From: Kytococcus sedentarius DSM 20547
Lineage (GTDB): Bacteria; Actinomycetota; Actinomycetes; Actinomycetales; Dermatophilaceae
Assembly (NCBI RefSeq): GCF_000023925.1
Contig: NC_013169.1
Span: 2,170,001 to 2,234,000, forward strand
Reading direction: 5' to 3'
Length of the DNA: 64,000 nt
In this document: positions 60,233 to 64,000 of the stretch, in pieces
How positions within the stretch are numbered: position 1 is the stretch's first letter
Layout: every line of letters begins with the position of its first letter
Position numbers and translations under genes: made by a program
The notes under the pieces: generated by a model
Told to the model about the DNA's origin: nothing
Database searches by the model: none
What the model saw: the letters and a program-made list of their open reading frames with translations, nothing else

Positions 60233-62221
60233 TCAGAAGATGCGCACCCGGTCGGCCTCGTCCAGCCACATCCCGTCCCCCGGCTGGGTGCCGAAGGCCT
60301 CGTGGAAGGCGTCCAGGTTGCGGGCGACGTTCGCCCGGGCGTCCATGGGCGCGTGCGGGTCGATCGCGAGCAGGCGCTTGGCCTCCGCCTCGCGCGCGAC
60401 CCCGTTCCAGATCTGCGCCCAGGCCAGGAAGAAGCGCTGGTCGCCGGTGAGCCCCTCGAGCTCCGGGGCCGGCTCACCCCCCAGCGCGATGCGGTAGGCC
60501 GCCAGGCCGATCGCCAGCCCACCCAGGTCGCCGATGTTCTCGCCGACCGTCAGCCCACCGTTGACGTGGGTGCCGGGTGCGTCGGCGGGCTCCACCGCAT
60601 CGAACTGCGCGATGAGCTGCTGGGCCAGGGCGTCGAAGCGCTCCCGGTCCTCGGCGGTCCACCAGTCCTCCAACGCCCCGGAGGCCGCGTAGCGCGAGCC
60701 CTGGTCGTCGAAGCCGTGGCCGATCTCGTGGCCGATGACGCCACCGATGCCGCCGTAGTTCGCCGCGTCGTCCGCGGTGGCGTCGAAGAAGGGCGGCTGC
60801 AGGATGGCGGCCGGGAACACGATCTCGTTCAGGCCCGGGTTGTAGTAGGCGTTGACGGTCTGCGGGGGCATGAACCACTCGTCGCGGTCCACCGGCTGGC
60901 CGATCTTGCGCAGCTCGCGGCGGGTCTCCGAGAGCGCGGCCCGGCGGGCGTTGCCCATCAGGTCGCCGGCGTCGGCGTCCAGGTCGGAGTAGTCCTTCCA
61001 GGTCTCCGGGTAGCCGATCTTGGGCCGGAAGGCCTCCAGCTTCTCCAGCGCGCGCTCGCGGGTGTCGTCCCCCATCCACGGCACGTCGGCGAAGCGGCGG
61101 CGGTAGGCCTCGGTGAGGTTGGCGACGAGCTCCTCCATGGCCTGCTTGTGCGAGGGCGGGAAGTGCTCGGCGACGTACAGCTTGCCCACCAGCTCGCCGG
61201 CGGCCCCCTCGACGAAGGCGACCCCGCGCTTCCAGCGGTCGCGCAGCTCCGGGGCACCGGTGAGGGTGCGGCCGTAGAAGTCGAAGTTCTCCTCGACCAC
61301 GGCGGACGGCAAGTAGGGGGCCCGCGAGGTGACCACGCGCCAGGCGAGCCAGTCGCGCCAGGTGTCGATGGCGGCGGCGTCCGGGCCGTCGAGCAGCTCC
61401 GGCAGGGCCCGCAGGAAGGTGTGCTGGCGGGCGATCACGCGCTCGAGCCCCGCGGCCGGCAGCCCCAGCGCCTCGGCCCAGGCCTCGAGGTGCAGGCCCT
61501 CGGTGGCGCCGAGCAGCTCCTCGCGCGTCCAGGGGGTGAAGGACTTCACCGCATCGCGGGTGGCGACGGCGTCCCAGTGGCGGGCGGCGATCTGCTGCTC
61601 GAGGTCCACCACGCGCCGGGAGAGGTCCTGCGCGGCGGCGTCGTCCTGCACCAGGCCGGCGGTACGCGCCTGGCGTGCGACGTGCTCGCGGTAGGCGGCC
61701 AGCACCTCGGCGTGCTGCTCCTCGCGGTAGTAGGCCTCGTCGGGCAGCCCGATGCCGGCCTGCTCCAGGTAGACCGAGTAGCGGTCGGGGTGCTCGTTGT
61801 CGTTGTCCACGAAGGGCATCAGCAGCCCCGCCACCCCGGTGGCCTGGAGGGCGCCCAGCGCACGAGCGAGCGACTCCGCATCGGTCACGCCGCGGACGAT
61901 CTCGAGGTCGGGCCCCAGCGCGTCCAGCCCGGCGGTCTCGACGGCCTGCTCGTCCATGAACGACGCGAAGAGCGCACCCACCGTGCCGGCCTCGGAGTCG
62001 CCGGCGTCCTGCCCGGCGCGGTCGGCCGCGGCCTCGATGAGGGCGCGTACGTCCGCCTCGGCCTTCTCCCGCAGCTGGTGGAAGGTGCCGTAGACCGACC
62101 GGTCGGCCGGGATCTCGTGCGTCGCACGCCAGGTGCCGTTGGCGTGGAGGAAGAGGTTGTCCTGCGGGCGCACCGCGAGGTCGCGGTCGCCCAGCTTGAG
62201 TCCGAGGTTCGCAGAAGTCAT
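60233..62221 (-). CDS. M13-family zinc metallopeptidase (neprilysin-like)
   Basis: The 662-residue protein has the M13 zinc site VIGHEIGHGFDDQG, the third ligand Glu with GENIGDLGG, and the substrate motif NAYYNP (as NAYYNPGLNEI). The N-terminus (MTSANLGLKLGDRDLAVRPQDNLFLHANG) has no signal peptide, so it is probably cytoplasmic, unlike animal neprilysins. It cleaves peptides. CACAGT six bases before ATG 62221 suggests leaderless translation; a longer reading upstream belongs to another frame of the next gene. Confidence 0.93.
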   Translation of the reverse strand: MTSANLGLKLGDRDLAVRPQDNLFLHANGTWRATHEIPADRSVYGTFHQLREKAEADVRALIEAAADRAGQDAGDSEAGTVGALFASFMDEQAVETAGLDALGPDLEIVRGVTDAESLARALGALQATGVAGLLMPFVDNDNEHPDRYSVYLEQAGIGLPDEAYYREEQHAEVLAAYREHVARQARTAGLVQDDAAAQDLSRRVVDLEQQIAARHWDAVATRDAVKSFTPWTREELLGATEGLHLEAWAEALGLPAAGLERVIARQHTFLRALPELLDGPDAAAIDTWRDWLAWRVVTSRAPYLPSAVVEENFDFYGRTLTGAPELRDRWKRGVAFVEGAAGELVGKLYVAEHFPPSHKQAMEELVANLTEAYRRRFADVPWMGDDTRERALEKLEAFRPKIGYPETWKDYSDLDADAGDLMGNARRAALSETRRELRKIGQPVDRDEWFMPPQTVNAYYNPGLNEIVFPAAILQPPFFDATADDAANYGGIGGVIGHEIGHGFDDQGSRYAASGALEDWWTAEDRERFDALAQQLIAQFDAVEPADAPGTHVNGGLTVGENIGDLGGLAIGLAAYRIALGGEPAPELEGLTGDQRFFLAWAQIWNGVAREAEAKRLLAIDPHAPMDARANVARNLDAFHEAFGTQPGDGMWLDEADRVRIF

Positions 62222-62283
62222 GGCGACACTGTGCCACCCGTCACAGGCGCTGCGGCACCCGGTGGAGGGCCCGGGCACGACGA

Positions 62284-62311
62284 AGCCCCGCGAACACGTG
62301 GTCGCGGGGCT
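62284..62311 (-). terminator. Hairpin after the SH3/VanY gene
   Basis: AGCCCCGCGA and TCGCGGGGCT form a 10-bp stem with an eight-base loop, just downstream of the carboxypeptidase gene on the minus strand, followed by TCGTGCC. Confidence 0.7.
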
Positions 62312-62331
62312 CGGTCGGTGCTCGGTCGGTG

Positions 62332-63786
62332 TCAGTCGCCCAGGGCGCCCAGCCCCTTGGAGTACTGGGTGAGCGAGGCGAACTCCCAGTGCCAGTACTC
62401 GGGCTTGTAGGCGCCCTCGCGGGCCCAGCTCGGGTTCTCCCACCCGAAGCGGGGGGCGTTGGCGTCCAGCCAGTTGTACTTGGCGGTGCCGAAACCCAGC
62501 TCGCTCTCGGGCTCGCTGAGGTCGCAGGCCGCGGCCCAGCCGTGCTGCGAGGTACCCGGGGTGGCGGCCCAGAAACCGCGGCGGATCTTGTAGAGCACCT
62601 GCGTCTCGTAGGTGCGGTAGCACTCGCCGAGCTTGAGGTCGTGGCCGAAGGTGTTCTTGAACTCCTTGTTCAGACCCGCCAGCGGGGCGACGGCGTCGCA
62701 CTGCAGCAGCTGGTGCTCCTGACCCGGGATGGGGTTGTCGCACAGCGTGTTCGGGTCGAGGCGGCCGTTCGAGCCGGTGTAGGCGTAGTGCACGTCGGTG
62801 AGGTGCGCCACGGGCACGAAGCTGGTGGGGCCGGCCTGGAACCACTGGCCGTCGGCCGTGAAGTTGCCGCGCAGCACGTAGCCCTCGGCCACGGAGCCCT
62901 TGTAGCCTGAGCCGTAACTGGGCCCGGCGTACACGCCGGTGAACTGGGCGCCCCCGGCGGGGTTGACGTACCGGATGACCTCGGCCGTGGGCGGCTCCGG
63001 CGTCGGCGGCGTGGGGGGCTCGGGCGGGGTCGGGGGCTCCGGCGTCGGGTCCACCGAGCCGTCCTCCACCTTGGTGGCGAAGGTGTGCCAGAAGTAGCCG
63101 AGGTCCGTCTGGACCCAGCCGTTCACGTCGGTGCCGGTCACCTCGGCGCCGCGGGGCGCCACGCCGATCACCTGGTAGCGCATGCCCGGGCCGGACCGCA
63201 GGTTCACCGACCGGTCGATGCGGTAGGTGTCACCGGGAGCTGGGCCGGGCTCCGGGGTCGGCGGGGTGGGGGCCTCGTCGACCTGCTTCACGTAGGCGCC
63301 GTGGACGAAACCGTCAGCGGTCTGCACCCACCCGTTGTCGAGCTTCGTGCCGGCCACCTGCGTGCCGGGGGTGTACAGGCCCACGATCGACGACCGGGCC
63401 GTGGCCTCGGCGCGGACGTTGAGGTAGGTGGTGACCTCGAAGGTGGCCTCACCCGGGGTCGGCGGCTCCGGCGTGGGCGGCTCCGGGGTGGGGTCGGCCT
63501 CGTTGGCCTCGAGCCAGTACCCGTGGACGTAACCGCCATCGATCTGCACCCAGCCGTTGTCCAGGGGCGTGCCGTGGACGACGTCCCCCTTCTCCAGCAG
63601 GTCGACCCGGGCCGAGGCGTCGGTGGGGGCGGAGCGGACATTCAGGTACCAGGCGGTCACGGTGTACGACTGTGACTCCGTGGCGTGTGCGTGAGCGGCC
63701 GAGGCAGCAATCCCTGCAGCACCGAGCCCGAGGGCGGTACCAGCGAGAGCTGTCGACACCCGCGGCAGGCGCGCGGACGAGAGCAT
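62332..63786 (-). CDS. Secreted SH3-repeat D-alanyl-D-alanine carboxypeptidase (M15B, VanY-like)
   Basis: The 484-residue protein has a signal peptide ending about residue 35 (AAHAHA), bacterial SH3-type repeats at about 42-92, 115-167 and 188-238, a probable degenerate one at about 270-330, Pro/Thr/Glu linkers between them, and a VanY domain (about 345-484). The metal site is in SQHGWAAACD (His416, Asp422) and YWHWEF (His466). It probably trims peptidoglycan stem peptides, held to the wall by the SH3 repeats. AAGGA precedes ATG 63786. Confidence 0.9.
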   Translation of the reverse strand: MLSSARLPRVSTALAGTALGLGAAGIAASAAHAHATESQSYTVTAWYLNVRSAPTDASARVDLLEKGDVVHGTPLDNGWVQIDGGYVHGYWLEANEADPTPEPPTPEPPTPGEATFEVTTYLNVRAEATARSSIVGLYTPGTQVAGTKLDNGWVQTADGFVHGAYVKQVDEAPTPPTPEPGPAPGDTYRIDRSVNLRSGPGMRYQVIGVAPRGAEVTGTDVNGWVQTDLGYFWHTFATKVEDGSVDPTPEPPTPPEPPTPPTPEPPTAEVIRYVNPAGGAQFTGVYAGPSYGSGYKGSVAEGYVLRGNFTADGQWFQAGPTSFVPVAHLTDVHYAYTGSNGRLDPNTLCDNPIPGQEHQLLQCDAVAPLAGLNKEFKNTFGHDLKLGECYRTYETQVLYKIRRGFWAATPGTSQHGWAAACDLSEPESELGFGTAKYNWLDANAPRFGWENPSWAREGAYKPEYWHWEFASLTQYSKGLGALGD

Positions 63787-63864
63787 GGAGGGTCCTTGAG
63801 GGGTCTGGGATGGTAATCCGAACGAACATTTCCGACACCACAGGGACGTGCGGTGCCGTTCCGC

Positions 63865-63893
63865 ACAATGTCGGTCAAGGGGGGGCGTGTCAA
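63865..63893 (-). promoter_or_regulatory. Promoter of the SH3/VanY gene
   Basis: On the minus strand, TTGACA (63888-63893), a 17-base spacer and CATTGT (63865-63870) form a good housekeeping-sigma promoter. The resulting leader is about 70 nt. The stretch 63894-64000 shows no gene. Confidence 0.65.
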
Positions 63894-64000
63894 GCACACC
63901 GCGCCGATCGTGAACTTCCCGTGACATCCGGGAGAACACGCGGCAACGCCTGCGGCTAGAAAACAGGATGCCCGCGCAGTGCCCGAGGCATGATGGGGTG

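Noticed and set aside
63787-63960. Possible riboswitch upstream of the SH3/VanY gene (cyclic di-AMP riboswitches precede some wall hydrolase genes)
   Set aside because: The predicted leader is only about 70 nt, too short for that riboswitch, and I could not find its conserved core.

Overview
The window is high-GC actinobacterial chromosome. The evidence is the strong preference for G/C in third codon positions, the actinobacterial order tRNA-Trp-secE-nusG-rplK-rplA and rplJ-rplL, and the menaquinone, MaoC-type dehydratase and 11-bp-repeat PHO-box features. The gene set fits the order Micrococcales (Ornithinimicrobium/Kytococcus/Janibacter-like), but I cannot fix the genus. Many genes have a -10 hexamer 6-7 bases before the start codon, implying leaderless mRNAs.

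Layout. 1-7145: a partial ABC exporter, then ribosomal and translation genes on the minus strand (rplL, rplJ with an attenuated leader, rplA, rplK, nusG, secE, tRNA-Trp), with a small plus-strand membrane protein/HTH pair inserted. 7240-8472: an aspartate-type aminotransferase. 8635-14527: an insertion-sequence island containing an IS3-family element split by an IS30-family element, a DUF4267/TetR pair, an HTH gene, a Clp-N-like gene cut off by an ISL3-family element, and that element. 14719-18677: acidic protein, adenosine deaminase, murB, two MaoC-type dehydratase subunits and rpmG. 18761-25785: tRNA-Met, tRNA-Thr and a fatty-acid degradation regulon (MaoC, FabG, thiolase, divergent TetR, acyl-CoA oxidase). 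25924-29295: a reduced-sulfur detoxification operon with its CstR-type repressor. 29371-38909: ornithine aminotransferase, transporters, tRNA-Tyr, YajQ, aminopeptidase N, HtpX and RarD. 39141-41210: a PhoX phosphatase behind a three-unit PHO box. 41354-46656: menaquinone genes (polyprenyl synthase, menG, menF, menD). 46744-49898: a DUF222/HNH gene broken by a second ISL3 element with an 8-bp target duplication. 50143-51788: a frameshifted acyl-CoA synthetase. 52025-57544: a compact five-gene operon. 57589-63786: a helicase-associated-domain protein, rpmF, an M13 peptidase and a secreted SH3/VanY carboxypeptidase.

The best candidate for an undescribed system is the 52025-57544 operon. It encodes a DUF1611-like P-loop protein, an ABC exporter-type membrane protein whose nucleotide-binding domain has lost Walker A and other catalytic motifs, a membrane-anchored Ser/Thr/Pro-rich protein ending in an almost pure Asp tail, a sensor-kinase-like protein with no phosphoacceptor domain, and an intact OmpR-family response regulator. 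Its promoter carries three contiguous 11-bp direct repeats just upstream of the -10 element, the arrangement expected for binding of an OmpR-family regulator, so autoregulation is likely. What it senses or moves is not visible from sequence.

Second-tier observations are the nested and target-duplicating IS elements, which allow reconstruction of the interrupted genes; the PHO box; the CstR regulon; leaderless promoters; and an over-represented octamer CGATGCGG.
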